Source of the DNA: Flavobacteriaceae bacterium UBA3591
Lineage (GTDB): Bacteria > Bacteroidota > Bacteroidia > Flavobacteriales > Flavobacteriaceae
Direction: 5' to 3'
DNA: 34,625 nt
Assembly: GCA_002375695.1 (NCBI GenBank)
Contig: DFMO01000002.1
Location: 1-34,625 of the forward strand
Made by a program: the position numbers and the translations under genes. The notes beneath the pieces were generated by a model, which was not told the DNA's origin, made no database searches, and saw nothing but the letters and a program-made list of their open reading frames with translations. Shown here in pieces: positions 14,861-23,951 of this stretch (positions within the stretch are counted from its first letter, which is position 1; every line of letters begins with the position of its first letter).

Positions 14861-16074
14861 TACACGCAGATATTATAATAGTTGGCGGTGGTGCTGCAGG
14901 TTTTTTTACGGCAATTAATGCTGCCGAGCGAAATCCGAATCTTAAAATTATTATTCTCGAACGCGGAAAAGAAGTACTTACAAAAGTAAAAATTTCGGGC
15001 GGTGGAAGATGTAATGTTACTCACGCCGAATTTATTCCAAAACCTTTGTCGCAAAACTATCCGCGCGGCGAAAAGGAGCTTTTAGGTCCGTTTCACACTT
15101 TTATGACCGGCGATACCATTGCTTGGTTTGAAGAAAGGGGAGTACAGCTTAAAATTGAAGAAGATGGCCGAATGTTTCCGGTTTCAAATTCTTCACAAAC
15201 TATTATCGATTGCTTTTTATTTGAAGCCAAACGGTTGGGGGTTGAAATTTTAAAAAATCAAGCGGTAAAAATCATTGAAAAAGAAGACGAATATTTTGTT
15301 TTACAAACACCTTCCGAAACATTTTCTGCCCAAAAATTAGTGGTTGCCACGGGTAGTAATCCAAAGATTTGGAGAATACTTGAAGGTTTGGGACATACCA
15401 TTGTGCCTGCGGTACCTTCGCTTTTTACTTTTAATATTAAAGACAGTCGCATTACAAATTTACCCGGTTTAAGTACAGACGCATTGGTAAAAGTACTCGA
15501 TAAAAACGGCAAAACGCTTTTAGAAAGTAGCGGTGCACTTTTAATTACGCATTGGGGCATGAGCGGTCCCGCCATTTTAAAACTTTCGGCTTGGGGCGCT
15601 CGAACTTTATCACCGTTAAATTATCATTTTAATATTGAAGTTAATTGGCTGAATTCTCTTGCGGAAGAAGACGTTTTAGATTCATTAAAAGAATTTAAAT
15701 CGTTTCAAGGGAAACAAACCATTTTTAAATACGCTCAATTTGAATTACCTAAACGGCTTTGGCAAAATATTGTAAAGTTTTCGGGAATAAACGAACGCCT
15801 TACTTGGGCCGAAGCTACCCGCGAAAACTTGTTAAATCTTGCAAACCAGTTGACCTCAGCAAATTTTGAAGTAACAGGAAAAAGTACGTTTAAAGAAGAA
15901 TTTGTTACTGCCGGGGGTGTTAATTTAAAGGAAGTAAACTTTAAAACGTTTGAAAGTAAGGTTTGTAAAAATCTTTTTTTGGCAGGAGAAGTGCTGAATA
16001 TTGATGCAATTACCGGCGGATTTAATTTTCAGAATGCTTGGACAGGCGGGTATATTGTTGCGCAGCATATTTAA
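14857..16074 (+). CDS. BaiN/HI0933-family FAD-dependent oxidoreductase
   Basis: This 405-residue flavoprotein of the HI0933 (BaiN/RdsA-like) family has a Rossmann FAD-binding start IIIVGGGAAGFFTAINAAE, the family signature SGGGRCNVTHAEF near residue 50, and the C-terminal dinucleotide-binding block FLAGEVLNIDAITGGFNFQNAWTGG split around the FAD. One studied relative (BaiN) acts in bile-acid reduction; most members have no known substrate. The start is TTG, overlapping the preceding stop as TTGA. No ATG exists near this position, and the Rossmann strand begins only four residues later, so TTG is well supported. Overlap with the decarboxylase implies coexpression, though a joint pathway is not evident. 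Confidence 0.92.
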   Translation: MIHADIIIVGGGAAGFFTAINAAERNPNLKIIILERGKEVLTKVKISGGGRCNVTHAEFIPKPLSQNYPRGEKELLGPFHTFMTGDTIAWFEERGVQLKIEEDGRMFPVSNSSQTIIDCFLFEAKRLGVEILKNQAVKIIEKEDEYFVLQTPSETFSAQKLVVATGSNPKIWRILEGLGHTIVPAVPSLFTFNIKDSRITNLPGLSTDALVKVLDKNGKTLLESSGALLITHWGMSGPAILKLSAWGARTLSPLNYHFNIEVNWLNSLAEEDVLDSLKEFKSFQGKQTIFKYAQFELPKRLWQNIVKFSGINERLTWAEATRENLLNLANQLTSANFEVTGKSTFKEEFVTAGGVNLKEVNFKTFESKVCKNLFLAGEVLNIDAITGGFNFQNAWTGGYIVAQHI

Positions 16075-16246
16075 AACAAAATTTTAGCAACTATTTTTCA
16101 TTATTTTATTTAACAAATTCTACTACGCTCAAAAAACTTAAATAGAGTTTTTGTTTTGTTCTTTTTGTTAACTCGCTGTTAAACAAAATACTATAGGAGT
16201 AACTAATTTTAAAATTGTGTAACTTTAGTACTTAAACTTTTTAGTT

Positions 16247-19027
16247 ATGCAGCAAGATATTTTTAATCTCCAGAAAACTTTAAACTCTACCAACCAAAAC
16301 CTAACTTATTACAGCCTTCCCGAGCTTGAAAAACAAGGGTATAATATAAAAACACTCCCTTTTTCAATAAGGATTCTTTTAGAAAACGCCTTGCGTAATT
16401 ACGATGACTTTTCGGTTACAAAAAAACACGTTGAAACCATTCTTAATTGGTCGCCTAAACGAAGCGAAAAAGACGTAGCCTTTAAGCCTGCTCGTGTTTT
16501 AATGCAAGATTTTACAGGAGTACCCGCGGTTGTAGACATTGCCTCACTAAGAGCCGAAATGGCCCGAAAAGGGGGTGATGCTTCAAAAATAAATCCGCTT
16601 ATTCCTGTAGATTTAGTTATAGATCACAGTGTGCAAGTAGACTATTTTGCTGCACAATACGCCTATCAACAAAATATGGAAGAAGAGTATAAACGCAACA
16701 GAGAGCGCTATACTTTTTTAAAGTGGGCACAAAAATCTTTTGACAATTTTAGCGTGGTGCCGCCAGGAATGGGGATTTGTCATCAAGTAAATTTAGAGTA
16801 CTTTTCAAAAGGTGCAATTGCCCGGGACGGGATGGTTTTTCCAGACACCCTGGTAGGAACTGATAGCCATACCCCTATGGTAAACGGAATAGGTGTTGTT
16901 GCTTGGGGTGTTGGTGGTATTGAAGCCGAAGCCGCCATTTTAGGACAACCTATTTACTTTATTAGTCCAGAAGTTATTGGGTTGCGACTTACAGGAAATT
17001 TACCAGTGGGTTCAACCGCAACAGATTTGGTGCTTACCATTGCAAACCTACTTCGTAAATATGGTGTTGTAGGAAAATTTGTTGAAGTTTTTGGTCCGGG
17101 CTTAGACAATCTTTCGGTCCCAGATAGAGCCACCATCGGGAATATGTCGCCTGAGTTTGGCTGCACTATTACTTACTTTCCAATAGACGATAAAACCTTG
17201 GAATATATGCGCAATAGTAATAGAAGCGAAGAACAAATTAAACTTGTTGAAGATTACTGCAAAGCAAACATGCTATGGCGCCAAGACGAAGACGAAATAA
17301 ATTATACCGATGTTGTTGAATTAGATATTTCTACCGTACAACCCACAGTTGCCGGACCAAAACGTCCACAGGATAAAATTTTATTAAAAGATTTAAAAGA
17401 TAAGTTTATTGAACTTGAACACAGTTCGTTTGGTAGACAGTATATTGTTCATTCCGAGCGTGAAGATGCTATTACACGTTGGAAAGAAGAGGGCGGTAGC
17501 CAGCCGTCAAAAAAATCGCCAGAACCTTCCAAAGAGGTCGAAATTGAATCTAAAATTAAAAACGGATTAAAAACTGTTTGGATTTCACAAGGGAACGAAA
17601 AGTTTATGCTCTCAGATGGGGCAGTAGCAATAGCCGCAATTACATCGTGTACCAACACCTCAAACCCCTTTGTTATGATTGGTGCCGGATTGGTTGCGCG
17701 AAAAGCACGCGAAAAAGGCATTGATGTTAAACCGTGGGTAAAAACATCGCTTGCACCGGGTTCTAAAGTTGTAACAGATTATTTAGAGAAAGCAGACCTT
17801 TTAAAAGATTTGGAGGCCTTACAATTTCACCTTGTTGGCTATGGTTGCACCTCGTGTATAGGAAATTCTGGTCCGCTACCACCCGAAATTTCTAAAGCTG
17901 TAGATGAAAACGATTTAATTGTAACCTCGGTACTTTCAGGAAACCGAAATTTTGAGGCACGTATTCATTCACAAGTAAAAATGAATTTTTTAATGTCGCC
18001 CATGCTTGTAGTAGCCTTTGCAATTGCAGGTAGAGTAGATATAAATCTTACAGATGAACCGTTGAGTTTTGATAGAAATGGAAAGGCAATCTATTTAAAA
18101 GATATTTGGCCAACCGATGATGAAATTCATGAGCTTATGAGTAAAGTTTTAACGCCCAAAGATTTTAAAAAGAATTATGACGAAATTTTTGACGGTAATG
18201 AAATATGGCGAAATCTTGAAGTACCAGATGATAAACTTTACCAGTGGGAAGACGATTCTACATATATTAAAGAGGTTCCGTTTTTTCACAGCCTACCCAC
18301 AGACCCGCACCCGTTACAAAATATTGAAGGTGCCCGTGCCTTGTTAAAGTTGGGCGATAGTATTACAACAGATCATATTTCGCCAGCCGGCGCATTTTCA
18401 GAAAATTCGGCGGCGGGAAAATACTTACTGTCGCGAGGAGTAGAAAAAAAGCATTTTAACAGCTACGGTTCTCGACGTGGAAATGATGAGGTAATGGTAA
18501 GAGGAACCTTTGCCAACGTGCGTATTAAAAATGAACTGGCCAATAAAGAAGGTGGGTATACCACCTACTTACCCACAGGCGAAGAAATGACGGTTTATGA
18601 TGCAGCTCAAAAATACAAAGCAGATAAAACACCCTTAATTGTCCTTACCGGAAAAGAATACGGTAGTGGTTCATCACGCGATTGGGCTGCCAAAGGCACA
18701 GTTTTACTTGGAATCAAAGCCGTTTTGGCAGAGAGCTATGAACGCATTCATCGTAGTAATTTAATTATGATGGGAGTGTTGCCATTGGAGTACCTGCCGG
18801 GTGAGAGCGCAGCCTTCCACGGACTTACTGGACAAGAATACTTTAGCATTAGAGGAATCGAAAATGATTTAACTCCTTCAAAAAAAGTGACAGTTATGGC
18901 TAAAGGCGACAATGGCAAGGAAATTGAGTTTAAGGTTGTAGCAAGACTCGACTCCCCCATTGAGGTAGCGTATTACCAAAATGAGGGAATTTTACAGTAT
19001 GTTTTGCGACAGTTTTTAAAAGAATAA
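16247..19027 (+). CDS. acnA: Aconitate hydratase, AcnA type
   Basis: This 926-residue enzyme interconverts citrate and isocitrate in the TCA cycle, using a [4Fe-4S] cluster, in the cytoplasm. The three cluster ligands are Cys468 (AAITSCTNTSNP) and Cys534 and Cys537 (GYGCTSCIGNSGP). The C-terminal swivel domain has the substrate-binding stretch GKEYGSGSSRDWAAKG. Length and order of domains match bacterial AcnA/IRP-like aconitases rather than AcnB. A -7-like box TAACTTTA (16220-16227) ends 19 bases before the ATG but misses the consensus by one base. The gene is followed after eight bases by a small HExxH protein, then by two flavin enzymes. Confidence 0.97.
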   Translation: MQQDIFNLQKTLNSTNQNLTYYSLPELEKQGYNIKTLPFSIRILLENALRNYDDFSVTKKHVETILNWSPKRSEKDVAFKPARVLMQDFTGVPAVVDIASLRAEMARKGGDASKINPLIPVDLVIDHSVQVDYFAAQYAYQQNMEEEYKRNRERYTFLKWAQKSFDNFSVVPPGMGICHQVNLEYFSKGAIARDGMVFPDTLVGTDSHTPMVNGIGVVAWGVGGIEAEAAILGQPIYFISPEVIGLRLTGNLPVGSTATDLVLTIANLLRKYGVVGKFVEVFGPGLDNLSVPDRATIGNMSPEFGCTITYFPIDDKTLEYMRNSNRSEEQIKLVEDYCKANMLWRQDEDEINYTDVVELDISTVQPTVAGPKRPQDKILLKDLKDKFIELEHSSFGRQYIVHSEREDAITRWKEEGGSQPSKKSPEPSKEVEIESKIKNGLKTVWISQGNEKFMLSDGAVAIAAITSCTNTSNPFVMIGAGLVARKAREKGIDVKPWVKTSLAPGSKVVTDYLEKADLLKDLEALQFHLVGYGCTSCIGNSGPLPPEISKAVDENDLIVTSVLSGNRNFEARIHSQVKMNFLMSPMLVVAFAIAGRVDINLTDEPLSFDRNGKAIYLKDIWPTDDEIHELMSKVLTPKDFKKNYDEIFDGNEIWRNLEVPDDKLYQWEDDSTYIKEVPFFHSLPTDPHPLQNIEGARALLKLGDSITTDHISPAGAFSENSAAGKYLLSRGVEKKHFNSYGSRRGNDEVMVRGTFANVRIKNELANKEGGYTTYLPTGEEMTVYDAAQKYKADKTPLIVLTGKEYGSGSSRDWAAKGTVLLGIKAVLAESYERIHRSNLIMMGVLPLEYLPGESAAFHGLTGQEYFSIRGIENDLTPSKKVTVMAKGDNGKEIEFKVVARLDSPIEVAYYQNEGILQYVLRQFLKE

Positions 19028-19035
19028 CTTCAGGG

Positions 19036-19407
19036 TTGATAGGCCTGAAATTCAAGTTTTTATACCCGATGATTTTACTCATCCGTCCAAAATTGTTTCG
19101 AAAAAATTTTAACGGAATGGCGCTTTGGCCCTTTGTGGTACTCAAGCACCATTCCTTAAAAAATGATGCAATTTTAATAAATCACGAAAAAATTCACCTA
19201 CGACAGCAAGCAGAATTATTAATAGTAGGCTTTTATCTGTGGTACGGAATTGAATTTTTAATTCGCTGGATAAAATACAAAGACCAAAATACAGCCTATC
19301 GAAATATTTCTTTTGAAAAAGAAGCTTATAAAAACGAAAACAATAGCAATTATCTAAAATGCAGAACACCATTTGCCTTTCTTAATTTTTATAGTAACAA
19401 ACCTTAA
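19036..19407 (+). CDS. Very small conserved-looking HExxH protein, M56-like
   Basis: This protein of up to 123 residues starts from TTG at 19036, or 112 residues from ATG at 19069. It contains His50-Glu51-x-x-His54 in INHEKIHLRQQAELL, followed by a hydrophobic span (LIVGFYLWYGIEFLIRW, about residues 62-78) and then ISFEKEAYKNE with Glu94 and Glu96. The order HExxH, membrane helix, E-x-E-x-A resembles the core of M56/BlaR1-type membrane zinc peptidases but is much shorter than those domains. Whether it binds zinc is unknown. It begins 8 bases after the aconitase stop and ends 23 bases before the next gene, so it is probably cotranscribed. No function is assigned. Confidence 0.72.
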   Translation: MIGLKFKFLYPMILLIRPKLFRKNFNGMALWPFVVLKHHSLKNDAILINHEKIHLRQQAELLIVGFYLWYGIEFLIRWIKYKDQNTAYRNISFEKEAYKNENNSNYLKCRTPFAFLNFYSNKP

Positions 19408-19430
19408 ACCCCAAATAATATTTACAAAAA

Positions 19431-20498
19431 ATGAGCATTCTTTTTTCTCCTCTAAAAATAAAAAATACAACATTTAAAAATAGAACCGTTATTTCGCCTA
19501 TGTGCATGTATAGCTGCGTAGACGGTTTTGCAAACGATTTTCATTTGGTGCATCTTGGCAGCCGCGCTTTGGGCGGGGCAGGCTTAATTATTCAAGAAGC
19601 TACAGCTGTTTCGCCCGAAGGGAGAATATCTTATGGCGATATGGGTATTTGGAATGATGAGCATATTAAAAAGCCTAGAGAAATTGTAGATTTTGTACAC
19701 GCTCAAAACGCTTTAATAGGTATTCAACTTGCACATGCGGGTAGAAAAGCAAGCCATCAATTGCCGCAAGAGGGAGCTAAAAAAATTGCTCCAACTAGCA
19801 AAAACGGTTGGCAAACTGTTTCGGCTTCTGCACTGCCGTTTAGAGAAGACGAACCGGCACCTATCGCCTTAGATGCCAAAGGCATTGCAAAGGTGAAAAA
19901 CGATTATGTAGCTGCAACTCGCCGTGCGTTAAAAGCGGGATACGACGTAGTAGAAATTCACGCCGCACACGGGTATTTATTTCATCAGTTTTATTCGCCT
20001 TTGGCAAACAAACGTACCGATGAATACGGTGGAAGTTTTAAAAATAGAATCCGATTTCTCCTTGAAGTAACCGAAGCGGTTCGCGAAGTTTGGCCAGAAG
20101 ACAAGCCGCTTTTTGTGCGTATTTCGGCAACAGACTGGACCGAAGGTGGTTGGACAATTGAAGATTCGGTGAAACTTGCAGTAGAATTAAAAAAGCGCGG
20201 TGTCGATTTAATTGATACTTCTACCGGTGGCAATGTACCGCATGCAGTTATTCCGAGTGAGCCGGGCTATCAAGTAAAATTTGCCGAACAAATTAAAAAA
20301 GATGCTAATATTTTAACCGGTGCAGTAGGCCAAATTACCACTGCTGCACAGTCTGAAGCAATTTTAAAGGAAGGGAAAGCCGATTTAATTTTATATGGAA
20401 GAGAAAGTCTTCGCGACCCTCACCTACCACTGCGAGCAGCATTTGAATTAAATGCAGATATTAATTGGCCTATACAGTACCAAAGAGCCAAAATGTAA
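19431..20498 (+). CDS. NADH:flavin oxidoreductase, YqjM-like old yellow enzyme
   Basis: This 355-residue FMN-binding TIM-barrel enzyme reduces activated C=C bonds of enones and nitro compounds with NAD(P)H. It belongs to the YqjM (thermophilic-like) branch: Cys25 and Tyr27 in ISPMCMYSC match the redox-tuning cysteine and active-site tyrosine of YqjM, and His177 and His180 in EIHAAHGYLFHQFYSP are the substrate-binding pair. The FMN phosphate region ILYGRESLRDPHLPLRAA is also present. ATG follows directly on an A-rich leader. The next gene, another flavin-dependent oxidoreductase, begins five bases after the stop, so they form an operon. The physiological substrate is not known; defence against electrophiles is a common suggestion. 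Confidence 0.94.
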   Translation: MSILFSPLKIKNTTFKNRTVISPMCMYSCVDGFANDFHLVHLGSRALGGAGLIIQEATAVSPEGRISYGDMGIWNDEHIKKPREIVDFVHAQNALIGIQLAHAGRKASHQLPQEGAKKIAPTSKNGWQTVSASALPFREDEPAPIALDAKGIAKVKNDYVAATRRALKAGYDVVEIHAAHGYLFHQFYSPLANKRTDEYGGSFKNRIRFLLEVTEAVREVWPEDKPLFVRISATDWTEGGWTIEDSVKLAVELKKRGVDLIDTSTGGNVPHAVIPSEPGYQVKFAEQIKKDANILTGAVGQITTAAQSEAILKEGKADLILYGRESLRDPHLPLRAAFELNADINWPIQYQRAKM

Positions 20499-20503
20499 GG
20501 ATA

Positions 20504-21505
20504 ATGAGTAAGGAAAAACTTTTTAAAAAAATACCATTTTCGGTTTTAGATTTGGTTCCAGTTATAGAAGGAAGCAGTCATAAAACTGCCATGAAACACA
20601 GTTTAGCTTTAGCCCAAAAGGCGGAAGAACTGGGGTTTTCGCGTTTTTGGATTTCAGAGCACCACAATGCCGATAGTTTGGTGAGTTCGGCAACGCCTTT
20701 ATTAATTGGATATATAGCCGAAAACACTAAAAAAATTCGAGTGGGCTCGGGCGGGGTTATGCTGCCCAATCACACCCCATTAGTTGTTGCCGAACAGTTT
20801 GGAACCCTTGCCACTTTATATCCTAATCGCATTGACTTAGGTTTGGGGCGAGCACCAGGAACCGATCAACTTACTGCAAAGGCATTACGACGAGAGCGCG
20901 TTGAAACGGTTAACGATTTTCCAAAAGATGTACAGGAATTACAATATTATTTTTCCGAAACCAACGCCAGCAGTCCGGTGCGTGCAATTCCGGGTGAAGG
21001 GTTAAATGTGCCATTGTATTTACTGGGGTCTAGTACCTACAGTGCGCAATTGGCGGGAGCGTTGGGTTTGCCGTATGCATTTGCCAGTCATTTTGCACCA
21101 ACCCACCTACACGATGCGTTACGTTTATATCATTCAAATTTTGAAGTTTCAAAACAGCTTAAAAAACCGTATACAATGGCTTGCGTAAATGTAGTAATTG
21201 CCAATACCGATGCAGAGGCCGAATATCTTGCAAGCAGTATGAAGCTTTTTATGTTAAATGTAATTAGAAATACGCGTAGGCCGCTTCAACCTCCTGTAAA
21301 AAGTATGGACGGTATTTGGAACGCTATGGAAGAGGTCCATATAAAACAAATGATGCAATATTCTTTTGTGGGTAGTAAAGAAACTGTGCAAAAGCAACTC
21401 AGCAATTTTGTGGAACAAACCCGCGTTGATGAGTTAATTACGGTGGCTCATATTTACGACCAAAAAGCGCGATTAAATTCTTTTGAACTGCTATCGCAAC
21501 TGTAA
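20504..21505 (+). CDS. Luciferase-like (LLM class) flavin-dependent oxidoreductase
   Basis: This 333-residue (beta/alpha)8 enzyme of the bacterial-luciferase-like monooxygenase class belongs to the MsnO8-type subgroup. Marks are FSVLDLVPVIEGSS at the first strand, FSRFWISEHHNADSL, IRVGSGGVMLPNHTPLVVAE and PNRIDLGLGRAPGTD. Such enzymes use reduced flavin and oxygen to oxidise small substrates; the substrate here is unknown. I chose ATG at 20504, preceded by TAAGGATA, because the upstream TTG at 20465 would overlap the previous gene and add 13 residues with no family match. The position five bases after the old yellow enzyme suggests a shared flavin or redox role, although that is inference. 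Confidence 0.92.
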   Translation: MSKEKLFKKIPFSVLDLVPVIEGSSHKTAMKHSLALAQKAEELGFSRFWISEHHNADSLVSSATPLLIGYIAENTKKIRVGSGGVMLPNHTPLVVAEQFGTLATLYPNRIDLGLGRAPGTDQLTAKALRRERVETVNDFPKDVQELQYYFSETNASSPVRAIPGEGLNVPLYLLGSSTYSAQLAGALGLPYAFASHFAPTHLHDALRLYHSNFEVSKQLKKPYTMACVNVVIANTDAEAEYLASSMKLFMLNVIRNTRRPLQPPVKSMDGIWNAMEEVHIKQMMQYSFVGSKETVQKQLSNFVEQTRVDELITVAHIYDQKARLNSFELLSQL

Positions 21506-21597
21506 GGCGATATTTCAGAATAAAAAAATAGTCTCAGTATTTATTGGGAGCTACTTTTAAAAAGTTTTGTTTTCTTTGCGAACATAAAAATAACAAT

Positions 21598-22245
21598 ATG
21601 CTAAAAGCGGTACTTTTTGATATGGACGGGGTAATTGTTGATACAGAACCTTTACACCGAAAAGCTTACTTTAAAATGTTTGATGAAGTAAACATTGACG
21701 TGTCCGAATCTTTATATGATTCATTTACAGGGCAAGCAACCTTACCAATTTGTAAAACGCTTTGCGAACATTTTCAACTGCAAGAAACCCCCGAAACATT
21801 GGTTGCGTTAAAACGTAAACATTTTAAATATTTATTTGAAAATGATAACGATTTAGCCTTAATTGATGGCGTGCATAATTTAATTAAAGATTACTACAAC
21901 AACGGCTTAACATTGGTATTGGCTTCTTCGGCATCTATGCCTAATATTAATCGAATTTTTGAGCGTTTTGATCTCGATAAATATTTTAAAGCCAAAATTA
22001 GTGGCGCCGATTTAAAAGCGTCAAAACCCCATCCTGAAATTTTTATTAAGGCCGCCCAATTGGCCAGTGAGCCTAAGGAAAATTGCATGGTTATTGAAGA
22101 TTCAACCAACGGTATTAAAGCTGCCAAAGCTGCTGGAATTTACTGTGTAGGTTTTAAAAGTCCGCATTCTGAAAATCAAGATTACAGCAAAGCCGATAAA
22201 GTTATTACCAGTTTTGATGAAATTTTATATTCTAAAATAGCGTAG
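21598..22245 (+). CDS. HAD-superfamily hydrolase, beta-phosphoglucomutase-like
   Basis: This 215-residue subfamily IA HAD phosphatase or phosphomutase has the nucleophile Asp8 and general acid Asp10 in the LFDMDGVIVDTEPLH motif. The motif II serine is in LVLASSASMPN, the motif III lysine in KASKPHPEIF and the motif IV acidic pair in MVIEDSTNGIKAA. The cap is alpha-helical. Relatives act on sugar phosphates (beta-phosphoglucomutase, 2-deoxyglucose-6-phosphatase, phosphoglycolate phosphatase); the substrate is not decided by the motifs. ATG at 21598 begins right at the first beta strand; the TTG at 21544 would add 18 residues with no match. It lies 92 bases after the luciferase-like gene and converges on the exonuclease gene. 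Confidence 0.92.
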   Translation: MLKAVLFDMDGVIVDTEPLHRKAYFKMFDEVNIDVSESLYDSFTGQATLPICKTLCEHFQLQETPETLVALKRKHFKYLFENDNDLALIDGVHNLIKDYYNNGLTLVLASSASMPNINRIFERFDLDKYFKAKISGADLKASKPHPEIFIKAAQLASEPKENCMVIEDSTNGIKAAKAAGIYCVGFKSPHSENQDYSKADKVITSFDEILYSKIA

Positions 22246-22273
22246 CGAAAATTAAAATATTTTCGGCATTGTG

Positions 22274-23749
22274 TTATATATTCCAATGGCTAAAAACATT
22301 TTCTTCTTTTTCTTTAGCCGAAGATTTTTTTAGCTTTTTTACTCGTTTTTGTGCTAGTTGCAAGGGTGAGTTAAAATATATTACATTGTTTTCACCATTC
22401 TTTTTAAGATAACTTCTAATTATGGCGTGGGTGTGGTAACTGGCTTGCTGTAAATTCAAAAAAGGTTGGTAGTCTTCAATTTCGCAAATATTTTCATTTC
22501 GATTGAAATATCCAAATCCAGTATATTGGCCGTCATTTATTAAGGCAAAAGCAATTTCGTTTTCTGTTCGGCCTGGACCTTGAATGGCAAAAGTGGGTTT
22601 ATTTCTTTCTAAAGATGTAATTGCTTTTTGCACTTTTAGATTGTATTGGTCTATACTTTCGGTGCCTTCGCAAATACCTTCACAGTTTTTTATTCGGTAG
22701 TGCGAGCACTTTTCGGTATTGCTTTGCAGGGTGCAAAAGCGAGGGCACAATTTAAAAGTCTCACAAATTTCTTCAAGTTTTTCAATAGCTTCGGCTCTAT
22801 TATAAAATGTACTTACCGAGTCGTGCAGAATTTTTGTTTTTCCTAAAGCCAACTGTATTATGCCACGTTGGTTAGTGTAGCTAATTATTTGGTAGGTAGT
22901 TGTTGGCCACTTTTGGGCACGATTATATTTTGGGTAATAACGCCGAATATGCTCAGATTCAACTAATAGAGCAACCAATTCGTTGCCAGTTAATTCATAG
23001 TCAATAAAATGCGTTTCCTGCCCTAATTGGTATTCTTTTGTTTTTTTATCATAAAAATGAGATAAGACACGTTTTTTAATATTTTTTGCCTTCCCAGCGT
23101 AAATAACTTTTTGCTTTTGGTTTTTAAAAAGGTAGATTCCTGCACCGGTGGGAAGTTCTTCAATTTGTTCGGCTGGTAGATGTGGCGGCAATGTTGCTTG
23201 TTTTGAACGCGGATTTAAAAACGAATTTATTGTTTTAAAGTTTTCATCTAAAGAATACAACTTTTTAAAGAGAATAACGGTTGCATTTACATCGCCTTCG
23301 GCACGATGACGATTGGTATGCGGAATGTTTAGGGTAGTGCAAAGTTTTCCTAAACTGTACGATGGTTGTCCTGGAATTAACTTGCGAGACAATCTAACAG
23401 TACACAGTTTTTTTCGATTGTAATGCTGCCCCAGTCTACGGTATTCTCCACGAATAACATTATAATCAAAACTTACATTATGCGCCACAAAAATGGCGTC
23501 ATTTGTAAATGTTTCAATGTGGTCGGCAATTTTATCGAAGGTGGGAGCATTGGCAACCATTGCGTTATCAATGCCGGTAAGAGCAGTTATATATTGCGGA
23601 ATTTCGCGCTCTGGGTTTACTAAGCTTGTATACTTGTCGATTACTTTTCCCTCTTTTACCAAGGCAATACAAATTTCGGTAATGCGATTGCCAGAAATTC
23701 CACCGCCCGTGGTTTCAACATCTATGATTGCAAATAGTTGTGACTGCAT
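22274..23749 (-). CDS. DEDDh exonuclease fused to a UvrC-like GIY-YIG nuclease domain
   Basis: This 491-residue protein has two nuclease domains. Residues 1-175 are a DnaQ/Pol III epsilon-like 3'-5' exonuclease with Asp10 and Glu12 in AIIDVETTG, FVAHNVSFDYNV (third acidic residue) and the DEDDh ending HRAEGDVNAT. Residues about 200-290 are a GIY-YIG domain (GAGIYLFKN, then VIYAGKAKNIKKRVLSHF) as in UvrC and Cho, and the region up to about 370 has conserved cysteines (CPRFCTL, KCSHY, KNCEGICEG) similar to the Cho/UvrC neighbourhood. The fusion is known in Bacteroidota and Actinobacteria and is usually labelled exonuclease domain-containing protein. A role in DNA repair is likely, but the natural lesion is unknown. 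The gene is transcribed alone, divergent from a TPR regulator. Confidence 0.92.
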   Translation of the reverse strand: MQSQLFAIIDVETTGGGISGNRITEICIALVKEGKVIDKYTSLVNPEREIPQYITALTGIDNAMVANAPTFDKIADHIETFTNDAIFVAHNVSFDYNVIRGEYRRLGQHYNRKKLCTVRLSRKLIPGQPSYSLGKLCTTLNIPHTNRHRAEGDVNATVILFKKLYSLDENFKTINSFLNPRSKQATLPPHLPAEQIEELPTGAGIYLFKNQKQKVIYAGKAKNIKKRVLSHFYDKKTKEYQLGQETHFIDYELTGNELVALLVESEHIRRYYPKYNRAQKWPTTTYQIISYTNQRGIIQLALGKTKILHDSVSTFYNRAEAIEKLEEICETFKLCPRFCTLQSNTEKCSHYRIKNCEGICEGTESIDQYNLKVQKAITSLERNKPTFAIQGPGRTENEIAFALINDGQYTGFGYFNRNENICEIEDYQPFLNLQQASYHTHAIIRSYLKKNGENNVIYFNSPLQLAQKRVKKLKKSSAKEKEENVFSHWNI

Positions 23750-23951
23750 TAAAACTTTTTATTAAACCAACAAATGTAACGAAAGAAAATTGAAATAATT
23801 GGATTAAATCCATTTTACAGGAAATAGTCCAAAATAGTAGATGTTATCCTTTATTAAATCCTTGTAAATTAAAAATTATCAAATTGCAATTGTTATGTAA
23901 ATATTAGTGAGATTATGTTAAAAATTATAACTTTATGGTATAAAATTCTTT

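Noticed and set aside
23493..23765. 90-codon plus-strand frame over the start of the exonuclease gene
   Set aside because: It is the reverse-strand shadow of the DEDDh domain, whose active-site motifs are intact.
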